The notes below the pieces were generated by a model. It made no database searches. It was not told the origin of the DNA and saw only the letters and a list, made by a program, of their open reading frames with translations. A stretch of 64,000 nt of DNA from Ensifer adhaerens (GTDB lineage: Bacteria; Pseudomonadota; Alphaproteobacteria; Rhizobiales; Rhizobiaceae), in the NCBI RefSeq assembly GCF_001270265.1, contig NZ_LGAP01000001.1, positions 1-64,000 on the forward strand, given 5' to 3'. Of this stretch, positions 20,122 through 28,073 are shown in pieces; positions within the stretch are counted from its first letter, which is position 1; every line of letters begins with the position of its first letter. The position numbers and the translations under genes were made by a program.

Positions 20122-21060
20122 ATGGATGCCGAAGTCGAAAACCCGATGAAGGGGATCCTGCTCAAGGTCCTTTCGGTGATCATTTTCGTATGCATGTCGA
20201 CCTTGATCAAAGCGGCGGGAAGCGCGATCGCTACCGGCCAGATCACCTTCTACCGGTCCGCCTTCGCCATGGTGCCAATCCTCGGCTACCTCGCCCTTCG
20301 CGGGCAAGTGCGCGATGCTTTCAAGACGAAGGACCTCGGTGGCCACATCGCGCGTGGCTTCGTCGGCATCCTGGCGATGAGCTTCGGCTTCTATGGCCTC
20401 GTGCATTTGCCGCTCCCCGAAGCCATCGCCATCGGTTATGCGATGCCGTTGATCGCCGTGGCCTTTGCCGCGATCTTTCTCGGCGAGACCGTCCGGCTTT
20501 ACCGCTGGTCGGCCGTCGTCATCGGTCTGGTCGGCGTCATGATCATCACCTGGCCGCGGCTGACACTGTTCCGTGAAGGCGGTCTCGGATCGTCCGAGGC
20601 GCTCGGAGCGGCGGCGGTGCTGCTGTCGGCAGCTCTCGGCGCGATCGCCATGGTGCTGGTGCGCAAGCTGGTAAAGGCCGAGCGCACGCACACGATCGTG
20701 CTCTACTTCTCGCTCTCGGCCTCGGTCTTTTCGCTCGCCACCCTGCCGTTCGGCTGGCCGAGTATTTCGCGCGAAGCCTTCCTGCTGCTCATGGTGGCCG
20801 GTTTCTGCGGCGGCGTGGCGCAGATCCTCTTGACCGAAAGCTACCGCCACGCGGACATGTCGACGATCGCGCCGTTCGAATACACGTCGATCGTGCTCGG
20901 CCTGATCATCGGCTATTTTCTGTTTGATGACGTCCCGACGGGCACGATGCTGATCGGGACCGCCATTGTCGTCGGTGCCGGTATCTTCATCATCTTTCGC
21001 GAACATCGGCTTGGCCTGGAACGTAAAGGCGCGCGCAAGCACGTCACGCCGCAAGGCTGA
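20122..21060 (+). CDS. EamA/DMT-family transporter
   Basis: This 312-residue membrane protein has ten predicted helices arranged as two EamA repeats, in the 10-TMS drug/metabolite transporter family. The first repeat starts with ILLKVLSVIIFVCMSTLIKA; the second begins near residue 160. The C-terminus is basic. Substrate is unknown; such proteins export or import small metabolites. It stands alone and ends 12 bp before a palindromic repeat that separates it from a convergent MFS gene. Confidence 0.85.
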   Translation: MDAEVENPMKGILLKVLSVIIFVCMSTLIKAAGSAIATGQITFYRSAFAMVPILGYLALRGQVRDAFKTKDLGGHIARGFVGILAMSFGFYGLVHLPLPEAIAIGYAMPLIAVAFAAIFLGETVRLYRWSAVVIGLVGVMIITWPRLTLFREGGLGSSEALGAAAVLLSAALGAIAMVLVRKLVKAERTHTIVLYFSLSASVFSLATLPFGWPSISREAFLLLMVAGFCGGVAQILLTESYRHADMSTIAPFEYTSIVLGLIIGYFLFDDVPTGTMLIGTAIVVGAGIFIIFREHRLGLERKGARKHVTPQG

Positions 21061-21070
21061 CGTCCGGTTC

Positions 21071-21173
21071 TAGAGCGTTTCCGGCTTAGACGGAGTCACA
21101 GAAACGCTCTATCTCTTTGTTTTGACGCATTTTCTGACGGAAAACCGCTTCGCACTTTTCCTGGAAATGCTCT
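21071..21173. repeat. RIME-like palindromic element, copy 1
   Basis: A 10-bp perfect hairpin (AGAGCGTTTC at 21072-21081, GAAACGCTCT at 21101-21110) is followed by ATCTCTTTGTTTTGACGC and a second longer imperfect palindrome ending GGAAATGCTCT. The same two-hairpin unit occurs inverted at 29129-29227 and 53198-53299, with a degenerate half at 49401-49470. It resembles the rhizobial RIME family. It lies between two convergent genes and may serve as a bidirectional terminator or mRNA stabiliser. Confidence 0.85.
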
Positions 21174-22464
21174 ATTCCGGCTGTCTTTCCCAGGCGGGCA
21201 CGGTGTCGTCTTCGATCAGGCCGTCCAGTGATGCCTGCTGGGCGATCGGGCTGGTGACGTCGGGCCCTGGTGTGGGCAGCACCGTCGTCGCCTGGAAGTC
21301 GGTCTTGGCGACCAGGCCCTGGTGTTGATCGCGTCTCAGGATTCGCCAGGCCGCATAACTGCCGTAGAGCGCGAAATAGACGGCAAGCACGAGGAACAGT
21401 GCCGCCGGCCCGAACCGGTCCATGACGGGCCCGACCATCAGCGGTCCCGAGATCGTGCCGAGCCCATAGGTGATCATCAGGCCCGAGGAGATTTCGACAT
21501 ATTCGTCGGGTTTGGCGAGGTCGTTGGCGTGGGCGACATTCAGCGCATAGATCGGAAACAGGACCGAGCCGACGCAGGCGGCGATCGCGTAGAGCACCGT
21601 CGGGCTGCTGCCGATCGACGCGGACATGACCAGGCAGGAGATCACGCCGACAATACCGCAGCCGGCCATGACGACGCGCCGGTCGATGCGGTCGGAGGCG
21701 CGGCCGATCGGGATCTGCGAGATGGCGCTGCCGGTCAGGAGCGAAGCAAGCAATGTTGCGCCTTCGCCGGTCGAAAGGCCGATCTTCTGCGTGAACACGC
21801 CGCCAAGGTTCAACCAGGCGCCCGACAGCGCGCCGGCGAGAAAGCCGCCGACCACGGCAACGGGGGAGCGGCGAAACAGCCCGGGAATGTCGAAGCGCGC
21901 CTGCGCCGGCGGTGCCGGCATCGGCGAAGAGGAAAGCGCGGTCGGCAGCAGCGCCAGCGAGAACAGGACGCCGCAGAGGATGAAGAGCGATGTGTTGGTC
22001 GGGTCTCCAAGCGGCACCATGTACTGTCCGCCGATCGTGCCGACCATCGTGGTGATCAGGTAAAGCGAGAAGAGCATGCCGCGGTTGTCGTTGGTCACCC
22101 GTTCGTTGAGCCAGCTTTCGATGACGAGATAGCTGCCGGAGATCGCGAAACCGGATATGGCGCGAAAGGCGATCCAGAGGCGCCAGTCGACGACCAGCCC
22201 GCACAGCAGGATGGCGATCGAAAGCAGGGTGATGAGCGCCGTGAAGACGCGGACGTGGCCGACGCGCAGCACGAATTTCGGCGTGATGATGCAGGAAAGT
22301 GTGAAGCCGATCGTGTAGCCGGTGGCGATGACCGACACCGTCATCGTCGACCAGTTCTCGGCGACGGACCGAACCGGGATGACGTAGCTCTGAAGGCCGA
22401 AGGCCACCATCATCAAGAGGGTGGACAGCATCAGGCTGAGGACGGAAGCGAGACTGGCCAGCAT
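21172..22464 (-). CDS. MFS transporter, YcaD-like
   Basis: This 430-residue protein has 12 hydrophobic helices in two six-helix halves, with a long loop near residue 195 (SSPMPAPPAQARFDIPG) separating them. The pattern resembles the YcaD/CynX-like branch of the major facilitator superfamily. The ATG at 22464 (MLASLASVLSLM) is preferred; the slightly longer frame would need TTG. Substrate is unknown. Its 3' end touches the RIME-like element. Confidence 0.82.
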   Translation of the reverse strand: MLASLASVLSLMLSTLLMMVAFGLQSYVIPVRSVAENWSTMTVSVIATGYTIGFTLSCIITPKFVLRVGHVRVFTALITLLSIAILLCGLVVDWRLWIAFRAISGFAISGSYLVIESWLNERVTNDNRGMLFSLYLITTMVGTIGGQYMVPLGDPTNTSLFILCGVLFSLALLPTALSSSPMPAPPAQARFDIPGLFRRSPVAVVGGFLAGALSGAWLNLGGVFTQKIGLSTGEGATLLASLLTGSAISQIPIGRASDRIDRRVVMAGCGIVGVISCLVMSASIGSSPTVLYAIAACVGSVLFPIYALNVAHANDLAKPDEYVEISSGLMITYGLGTISGPLMVGPVMDRFGPAALFLVLAVYFALYGSYAAWRILRRDQHQGLVAKTDFQATTVLPTPGPDVTSPIAQQASLDGLIEDDTVPAWERQPE

Positions 22465-22675
22465 CGGCGCTCCTGAAAACAAATGCGCGCCGTGTTGACC
22501 AACCGGATGGCTGGCAACGAAGGCGCGATGCGGAGCGAGCGCAGTCAGGCGAAGATGCCGGATAGACCTGTCGCTTCGAAGTCGAAAACGACTGTGGCTC
22601 TATCCAGTTTCAAAGGCGCTGTCGATTGCGACAGCCGATAACAAAAAGACGGTAACGGTCTGTCGCTAAAGGCGA

Positions 22676-22831
22676 TCAGTTCGGCAGCAGCGGGCTGATC
22701 GCCGAGCGATGGGCGCGGCGGGCGTCCTTGGTGGTGCTGAGCGCGGTGTATTCGCGCGAGGCACGAACAGCCGTGCCGATGTCGGCGATCGAATCGAACA
22801 GGACCTTCAGGCTTGCGATGGGCTTGGTCAT
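22676..22831 (-). CDS. Small basic protein, 51 aa, first of a look-alike pair
   Basis: The 51-residue product begins MTKPIASLKVLFDSIADIG and is rich in Arg, Lys, Ser and Ala, with no TM segment or export signal. Its ATG follows the leader AAGGAACAAGATC, with AAGGAA as ribosome binding site. A second small gene 66 bp upstream has almost the same leader. I do not recognise the family. It could be a DUF1127-like small rhizobial protein, but no DUF1127 motif is visible. Compact size, proper ribosome binding site and pairing support a real gene. Confidence 0.55.
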   Translation of the reverse strand: MTKPIASLKVLFDSIADIGTAVRASREYTALSTTKDARRAHRSAISPLLPN

Positions 22832-22897
22832 GATCTTGTTCCTTGTCCTTACGTCGTCTCATTCACGCGACACGCCGTTCGGCGCACCGCGTGGGGA

Positions 22898-23074
22898 TCA
22901 GCGCTGGATGAAGTCGGCGAAGAGCTGCGCCGGACGGGTGGTTCGGGCAAGGCCGATTGCAGTCATCTGCTCGTTGGCTGCCGTGCCGAAGCGGTTGAAC
23001 GGCGTCCGCAGAGCAGCGCCGGTGTGGCGGAGCGTCTCAAAGCTGCTGTGGATCGGACGAAAGCGGGCAGTCAT
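22898..23074 (-). CDS. Small basic protein, 58 aa, second of a look-alike pair
   Basis: The 58-residue product starts MTARFRPIHSSFETLRHTGA and is Arg-rich, with a C-terminal LFADFIQR. The leader AAGGAACAAGAACC before the ATG matches that of the neighbouring 51-residue gene almost base for base. Both proteins share the opening MT, an aromatic-acidic F(D/E) near position 12 and a G(T/A)A(V/L)R motif near position 20, which suggests an old duplication. The upstream region is AT-rich (TATTGCGCTGCAACATG), a plausible promoter. Function is unknown. Confidence 0.55.
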   Translation of the reverse strand: MTARFRPIHSSFETLRHTGAALRTPFNRFGTAANEQMTAIGLARTTRPAQLFADFIQR

Positions 23075-23216
23075 GGTTCTTGTTCCTTATTCCATTCCTC
23101 CCGTGTCGATATATTGCGCTGCAACATGAATTTTGCAATGCATCAGAACGCTGCGCAGATATGCGCAAACCGCATGGCTTTCTTCACACTTTGTTCATGA
23201 AATGGACAGGCGGCCG

Positions 23217-24128
23217 TCAGCCGTTGATGCGGGCCTTGAAGGCAAGCATATCCTGCCAGGCGAAGCGCTTGTTGATCGGCGCCGTCACTAGGTCCTGCGG
23301 GTGCAGGGTCGCCAGCGTCTGGACCGTGTGTCCAGCCATCTGAAGGTCGCGCCATTCGCCGCGCAGTTGGTGGATGGTGTCGCTGCCGCCGAAAAAGAAG
23401 CGCGCCGTGAAATTGCCGAGCAGCAACAGGTGCTTGGGCTCCGCCAAGGCGACCTGCCGCTCGATGAAGGGGCGGCAGATATCGGCTTCGCGGGCTGTCG
23501 GCACGCGGTTTCCCGGCGGGCGCCACGGCACGACATTGCTGAGCAGCACGCCCTCGCGCGCCAAGCCGATGCCGGCAAGCATGCGGTTGAGCATGTCGCC
23601 CAACCTGCCCGAGAAAGGTTGGCCGTCGCGATCGTCATCCGCATAGGGCATGGGACCGACGATCATGATGCCACTTGACGGATCGCCTTCGGCAAAGACG
23701 AGATTGCGGGCGCTGTTTCTGAGATTGCAGCCGACGAAGCCTTCCATGGCGAGGCGCAGCTCGGCAAGCGATCGCGCCGAATCGGCGGCAAACTGCGCCT
23801 CCTTGACGGCCTGGGCGTCGGGGATGGCCACCGCCGGCGCGTTGACGGCAGGTGCTGGCGCGCGTGGTTCGCGGGACTGGCTGGCGGCCGAGCTGGCCGG
23901 CTGCCGCGTTGCAGGCGAAGCCCCCGAGCGCGTCGCTGGCTGGCTTGCGCTCGTCTGCTGGCGCGAATCGGCCTGCTGGCGCGAATCGGAACGTGCCGCC
24001 TTCATCGCTTCGAACTCGGCGAAGCGATCGACCGGCTCCTCCTCCATGAGCCACTCGACGCCCGCATCCGCATGGAAGGCGAGCAGGGCCGCGAGCTGGC
24101 CGGGGGAGAGGTTGTCGGCAGAAATCAT
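23217..24128 (-). CDS. Uracil-DNA glycosylase family 4-like protein with altered Fe-S cysteines
   Basis: This 303-residue protein has an N-terminal helix-rich segment, a low-complexity Ser/Arg/Gln/Ala linker (about residues 50-110) and a C-terminal UDG-superfamily domain. The domain shows the family 4/5 pattern: FAEGDPSSGIMIVGPMPYADD, GQPFSGRLGDMLNR, NVVPWRPPGNR, LGNFTARFF and TLHPQDL. In canonical family 4 enzymes four Cys ligate an Fe-S cluster. Here the second position is Arg (CNLRNSARN) and the third is Trp (VVPWRPP), leaving two. The active-site loop is also changed (GPMPY in place of GEGPG). It may be a rhizobial subgroup with different activity. The ATG at 24128 is used. Confidence 0.75.
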   Translation of the reverse strand: MISADNLSPGQLAALLAFHADAGVEWLMEEEPVDRFAEFEAMKAARSDSRQQADSRQQTSASQPATRSGASPATRQPASSAASQSREPRAPAPAVNAPAVAIPDAQAVKEAQFAADSARSLAELRLAMEGFVGCNLRNSARNLVFAEGDPSSGIMIVGPMPYADDDRDGQPFSGRLGDMLNRMLAGIGLAREGVLLSNVVPWRPPGNRVPTAREADICRPFIERQVALAEPKHLLLLGNFTARFFFGGSDTIHQLRGEWRDLQMAGHTVQTLATLHPQDLVTAPINKRFAWQDMLAFKARING

Positions 24129-24169
24129 GGACGGCAACCTAGCACGTCAGAAAATGCGGTCCAATGGCT

Positions 24170-25468
24170 TCATGCAGCATTCGCGGTCCAGTGGCCGATA
24201 TCCTCATGTTCGCCGATCAGCGCCAGACCGTGCGCGATCGACAGCAGTTCGCCGCCGCTTTCGATCCGGTCCTTTTCGAAGCGGCGCTCGAACAGGTTGC
24301 GCACCGCGGGCACGAAGGAGGTGCCGCCGGTGAGGAAGACCTTGTCGATACTTGTCGGCGGCGTTTCCGTCGTCTTCAGGACTTCGTCGAGCGCCTCTTC
24401 GATGCGCGCAAGTTCAGGCGCGATCCAGCTTTCGAAGTCGGCGCGGCGCACGGTGCGGCGCGACATCTCGCCAAGCGGCGAGAAGTAGAACTCGGTCTCC
24501 TCCTCCTGCGACAGCCGCATCTTCGTCGCGGAGATCGCCTGGTAGAGCGGATAACCCTCGTCATGCTCGATCAGGTCGACGAAGGCCTCGAGCTTTTCCG
24601 GCTCCACGCTTTGGCGCACCAGCTTCTTCAGATCGGTGAAATCTTTCAATGTCTTGAAGATGGAAAGCTGATTCCAGCGGCCAAAGTTCGCATAGTAGTT
24701 CGACGGCACTTCAAGCAGCTTGTCGAAGCTTTTGAACAGACTCCCCTTTCCGATGAGGGGCGAGATCACGTTGTCGATGATGCGGAAGTCGAAATGGTCG
24801 CCGGCGATGCCGACGCCCGAATGCCCGATCGGCGTCGCCGTCAGGCGGCCTGCCTTGGTCTCGAAACGGATCAGCGAGTAGTCGGTGGTGCCGCCGCCGA
24901 AGTCGGCAACCAGCACCGTGGCGTCGCGCTTGAGGTTCTGGGCAAAGTAGAATGCCGCCGCCACCGGCTCGTAGACATAGTGGACCTCGGGAAAGCCGAA
25001 TTCCGAAAGGGCTGTGCTGTAACGCTCGAGCGCGAGTGCCGGGTCGGGGCTGGAGCCGGCGAAGCGAACGGGTCTTCCGACGACGATGCGACTATACTGG
25101 CTCGCCCAATCGTCACCGGCATATTCCCGCAGCTTGGTCAGGAACACCCGCATTAGGTCTTCGAAACTATGGCGCTTGGCGTAGATCTGGGTGCCCTGAA
25201 ACAGCGGACTTGCAGCGAAAGTCTTGATCGACTGCAGGAAGCGACAGTCGCCGGGGTTGTCGATGAACGAGCGGATTGCCGCCTGTCCGGCTTCTACCTT
25301 CAGCGCGGACGCGCCGAGGTTGGAATCTTTCATGAAAGAGAGTGCCGTGCGCATCGCATCGGTGCTGCCTGACAGGCTGTCGAAGTTCATCGAATGGGTG
25401 GTGTCGCCTGCCGAAACCGCGAGGACCGAGTTGGTGGTGCCGAAGTCGAAGCCCAGTGCTCTGGCCAT
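24170..25468 (-). CDS. Hsp70-family protein, YegD-like
   Basis: This 432-residue protein has the actin-like ATPase fold of Hsp70: phosphate-1 loop GFDFGTTNSVLAVS at the N-terminus, phosphate-2 VADFGGGTTDYSL near residue 190 and an adenosine motif VFLTGGTSFVPAVR near residue 370. It lacks the classical substrate-binding domain with EEVD-like tail, as in YegD-type chaperones of about 450 residues. The ATG at 25468 is preceded by GGAGAC. It may be co-transcribed with the downstream glycosylase gene, 41 bp away. The physiological client is unknown. Confidence 0.85.
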   Translation of the reverse strand: MARALGFDFGTTNSVLAVSAGDTTHSMNFDSLSGSTDAMRTALSFMKDSNLGASALKVEAGQAAIRSFIDNPGDCRFLQSIKTFAASPLFQGTQIYAKRHSFEDLMRVFLTKLREYAGDDWASQYSRIVVGRPVRFAGSSPDPALALERYSTALSEFGFPEVHYVYEPVAAAFYFAQNLKRDATVLVADFGGGTTDYSLIRFETKAGRLTATPIGHSGVGIAGDHFDFRIIDNVISPLIGKGSLFKSFDKLLEVPSNYYANFGRWNQLSIFKTLKDFTDLKKLVRQSVEPEKLEAFVDLIEHDEGYPLYQAISATKMRLSQEEETEFYFSPLGEMSRRTVRRADFESWIAPELARIEEALDEVLKTTETPPTSIDKVFLTGGTSFVPAVRNLFERRFEKDRIESGGELLSIAHGLALIGEHEDIGHWTANAA

Positions 25469-25950
25469 GTGATGTCTCCTGACGTCTGTGTTTTGGTGTC
25501 GCTGCGCCACGCGCCCTTTCGGGGCTTCGCAAGGCGACACGGCTCTGTTCCGCGCACCGCGTTCAGGGCCAGCGCCAGGGAGGTCGGCGGTGCCCGGAAT
25601 GAAGCGAAAGGCATGCCGTTCCGGCGCTGTGGGGCGCCTTGCCGAAATGCCGGTTGCGGATGGGATTGCCGGCGTCTTCCGCCGGAAAGTCGAATGCCCG
25701 GCCTCCTGACATGGCTATTCGGCAAAAGCAAGGCTGGACGGCGGTTGGCCCACAATGACATTGGAGAAATCACGTATTTACGTTTACGTTCACGTCATAT
25801 AGACATTTGTGCTAAACTCATGACCTCATGCGCAAAAGCGGGCATCGGCTGTCGCATCCCGGCTCGACAAGCCAAACGGCATTTGCGATGACGACATGAT
25901 ATGGCCTGGGAACTGAGCTGGCAGAAGACCGGCGAGACTGGAGAGACGGT
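25469..25950. other. Divergent intergenic region between Hsp70-like gene and ETF-QO gene
   Basis: The 482 bp show no convincing gene. The right half, from about 25760, is AT-rich and contains a cluster of ACGT cores listed separately. It should hold promoters for both divergent genes. Nothing else can be supported. Confidence 0.5.
25772..25796. promoter_or_regulatory. ACGT repeat cluster before ETF-QO gene, possible MerR/LiuR-type operator
   Basis: Four ACGT cores start at 25772, 25780, 25786 and 25792, with the last three exactly 6 bp apart (TTTACGTTTACGTTCACGTC). Sites of this ACGT-rich form are described for LiuR, the MerR-family regulator of branched-chain amino acid and fatty acid oxidation genes in proteobacteria. 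ETF and ETF-QO genes are natural targets of such regulation. The site is 155 bp before the ATG. Assignment is inference. Confidence 0.45.
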
Positions 25951-27615
25951 ATGAGCGAGCCACAAGATCTACCCGAGCGCGAGAGCATGGAGTTCGACGT
26001 GGTGATCGTCGGCGCCGGGCCTGCGGGTCTGGCGGCGGCGATCCGGTTGAAGCAGATCAATCCCGAACTCTCCGTCGTGGTGCTGGAAAAGGGTGCCGAA
26101 GTCGGGGCGCATATCCTGTCGGGCGCCGTCGTCGATCCCATCGGTATCGACCGGCTGCTGCCGGGCTGGCGCGACGAGGCCGACCATCCGTTCAAAACGC
26201 AAGTCACCGACGACCAGTTCCTCTTGCTCGGCCCGGCCGGCTCGATCCGCCTGCCGAACTTCGCCATGCCGCCTTTGATGAACAATCACGGCAACTACAT
26301 CGTATCGCTCGGCAATGTCTGTCGCTGGCTGGCCGGCCACGCCGAAGCGCTCGGCGTCGAGATCTATCCGGGCTTTGCCGCCACCGAAGTGCTCTACAAC
26401 GATGACGGCGCCGTTATCGGCGTTGCCACCGGCGACATGGGCATCGAGCGCAATGGCGAGCCGGGCCCGAACTTCGCCCGCGGCATGGAACTGCTCGGCA
26501 AGTACACGCTGATCGGCGAGGGCGTGCGCGGCTCGCTGGCCAAGCAGCTGATTTCAAAATTCGATCTCTCGAAGGACCGCGACGTCCAAAAATTCGGCAT
26601 CGGGCTGAAGGAACTGTGGCAGGTCAAGCCGGAGAACCACAGGCCCGGCCTGGTGCAGCACTCGTTCGGCTGGCCGCTCGGCATGAAGACCGGCGGCGGT
26701 TCGTTCCTTTACCATCTCGAGGACAATCTGGTTGCCGTCGGCTTCGTCGTGCACCTGAACTACAAGAACCCCTATCTCTACCCGTTCGAGGAGTTCCAGC
26801 GCTTCAAGACCCATCCGGCCATTCGCGGCACCTTCGAGGGCGGCAAGCGGCTGTCCTATGGTGCGCGGGCGATCACTGAGGGCGGCTACCAGTCGGTGCC
26901 GAAGCTGTCGTTCCCCGGCGGCGCGCTGATCGGCTGTTCGGCCGGGTTCGTCAACGTGCCGCGCATCAAGGGCAGCCACAATGCGGTGCTGTCGGGCATG
27001 CTCGCCGCCGACAAGCTGGCGGAAGCGATCGCCTCGGGCCGGGCCAATGACGAACCGGTCGAGATCGAGAACGAATGGCGCCAGACCGACATCGGCCGCG
27101 ACCTGAAGCGGGTGAGGAACGTCAAGCCGCTGTGGTCGAAGTTCGGCACCGCGGTCGGCGTGGCGCTCGGCGGTCTCGACATGTGGACCAACCAGCTGTT
27201 CGGCTTCTCCTTCTTCGGCACGCTGAAACACGGCAAGACCGACGCCCAGAGCCTAGAGCCGGCAGCACAGCATAAGAAGATCGACTATCCGAAGCCGGAC
27301 GGGGTACTGACCTTCGATCGGTTGTCCTCGGTGTTCCTGTCGAACACCAACCACGAGGAAGACCAGCCGATCCATCTGCAGGTGAAGAACCCGGAGCTGC
27401 AGCGCACCTCGGAACTGGAGGTCTTTGCCGGTCCGTCGACGCGCTACTGTCCGGCCGGGGTCTACGAATGGGTGGAGAAGGACGGCAAGCCGGTCTTCGT
27501 CATCAACGCGCAGAATTGCGTGCACTGCAAGACCTGCGACATCAAGGACCCCAACCAGAACATCAACTGGGTGCCGCCGCAGGGCGGCGAAGGGCCGGTC
27601 TATCCGAATATGTAA
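25951..27615 (+). CDS. Electron transfer flavoprotein-ubiquinone oxidoreductase
   Basis: This 554-residue enzyme transfers electrons from reduced ETF to ubiquinone and links acyl-CoA and choline-derived (dimethylglycine/sarcosine) dehydrogenation to respiration. The FAD site VVIVGAGPAGLAAAIRL lies near residue 15. The C-terminal 4Fe-4S motif is intact: CPAGVYEW, then NCVHCKTCDIKDP. Length matches the family. The ATG at 25951 is preceded by GGAGAGACGGT. It stands alone, followed by a strong terminator. Together with a betaine transporter downstream it would fit catabolism of methylated amines, which is inference. Confidence 0.95.
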   Translation: MSEPQDLPERESMEFDVVIVGAGPAGLAAAIRLKQINPELSVVVLEKGAEVGAHILSGAVVDPIGIDRLLPGWRDEADHPFKTQVTDDQFLLLGPAGSIRLPNFAMPPLMNNHGNYIVSLGNVCRWLAGHAEALGVEIYPGFAATEVLYNDDGAVIGVATGDMGIERNGEPGPNFARGMELLGKYTLIGEGVRGSLAKQLISKFDLSKDRDVQKFGIGLKELWQVKPENHRPGLVQHSFGWPLGMKTGGGSFLYHLEDNLVAVGFVVHLNYKNPYLYPFEEFQRFKTHPAIRGTFEGGKRLSYGARAITEGGYQSVPKLSFPGGALIGCSAGFVNVPRIKGSHNAVLSGMLAADKLAEAIASGRANDEPVEIENEWRQTDIGRDLKRVRNVKPLWSKFGTAVGVALGGLDMWTNQLFGFSFFGTLKHGKTDAQSLEPAAQHKKIDYPKPDGVLTFDRLSSVFLSNTNHEEDQPIHLQVKNPELQRTSELEVFAGPSTRYCPAGVYEWVEKDGKPVFVINAQNCVHCKTCDIKDPNQNINWVPPQGGEGPVYPNM

Positions 27616-27662
27616 AACAAGTTCTGCCACGCCAGTGTAGGCGAGCGACCATGAAAAGGATC

Positions 27663-27700
27663 GAGGCGTCGGGGAAAATCCCGGCGCCTCTTTCGTTTTT
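27663..27700 (+). terminator. Rho-independent terminator after ETF-QO gene
   Basis: The stem GAGGCGtCGGG pairs with CCCGgCGCCTC across an AAAAT loop (27663-27690) and is followed by a T-rich stretch (TTTCGTTTTT). It sits 47 bp after the stop codon. Confidence 0.85.
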
Positions 27701-28000
27701 GGTCTCATGCCCAGGCTTGGTGAATCGACAAGCAGTCGCGTGATCAAGGCCTCCAGAAAAAGATGCGCCTCACAGCGGCGTTTCGCTCGGAAGGTGACCC
27801 CGGTGCCGCAGCTCGCGAAGGATCGCGCACAAAGGCCCGAGGCGGCATCTCGAATATTAGGAAAGGCAATCGTTGGCGCAAATGGGAAAGCGCTTGCCGG
27901 AAAACCCCTATAACTTTCAAGGTGTCGTCGGCTTGCCTGGCAGGCCGACGGACCCGCAGGTCGTTCGGTCCCTGTTGTTTTTGAGTCGGGCCGAACTCTG

Positions 28001-28029
28001 TTGACACGCTGCCGATCCCTGCGGTGAGA
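28001..28029 (+). promoter_or_regulatory. Possible sigma-70 promoter of the betaine-binding protein gene
   Basis: TTGACA at 28001-28006 is followed after 17 bp by GTGAGA (28024-28029), a weak -10. It lies 45-70 bp before the ATG. The -35 is a perfect match, the -10 is poor, and no mapped transcript start is available. Confidence 0.35.
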
Positions 28030-28073
28030 TTGGCAGTCCGACGGGACGTACCGCCAGAACAAAGGGAACAGAA

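Larger units (their letters stand above)
27616..28073. other. Intergenic region between ETF-QO and betaine-binding protein genes
   Basis: The 458 bp contain the ETF-QO terminator on the left and a promoter-like TTGACA on the right, listed separately. A short imperfect inverted repeat (GCCTGGCAGGCCGACGG... near 27937) lies between. No protein-coding gene can be supported. Confidence 0.45.

Noticed and set aside
22545-22862. 105-codon frame on the minus strand overlapping the 51-residue gene
   Set aside because: It contains the small gene in another frame; the small gene has the better ribosome binding site and a matching twin.
23990-24060. Short direct repeats inside the glycosylase gene (ADSRQQ-type codons)
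   Set aside because: They are a low-complexity protein linker and not a DNA repeat family or CRISPR.
25394-25891. Open frame of 165 codons in the intergenic region before the ETF-QO gene
   Set aside because: It overlaps the Hsp70-like start and the ACGT motif region, has no ribosome binding site and a composition unlike real proteins of this genome.
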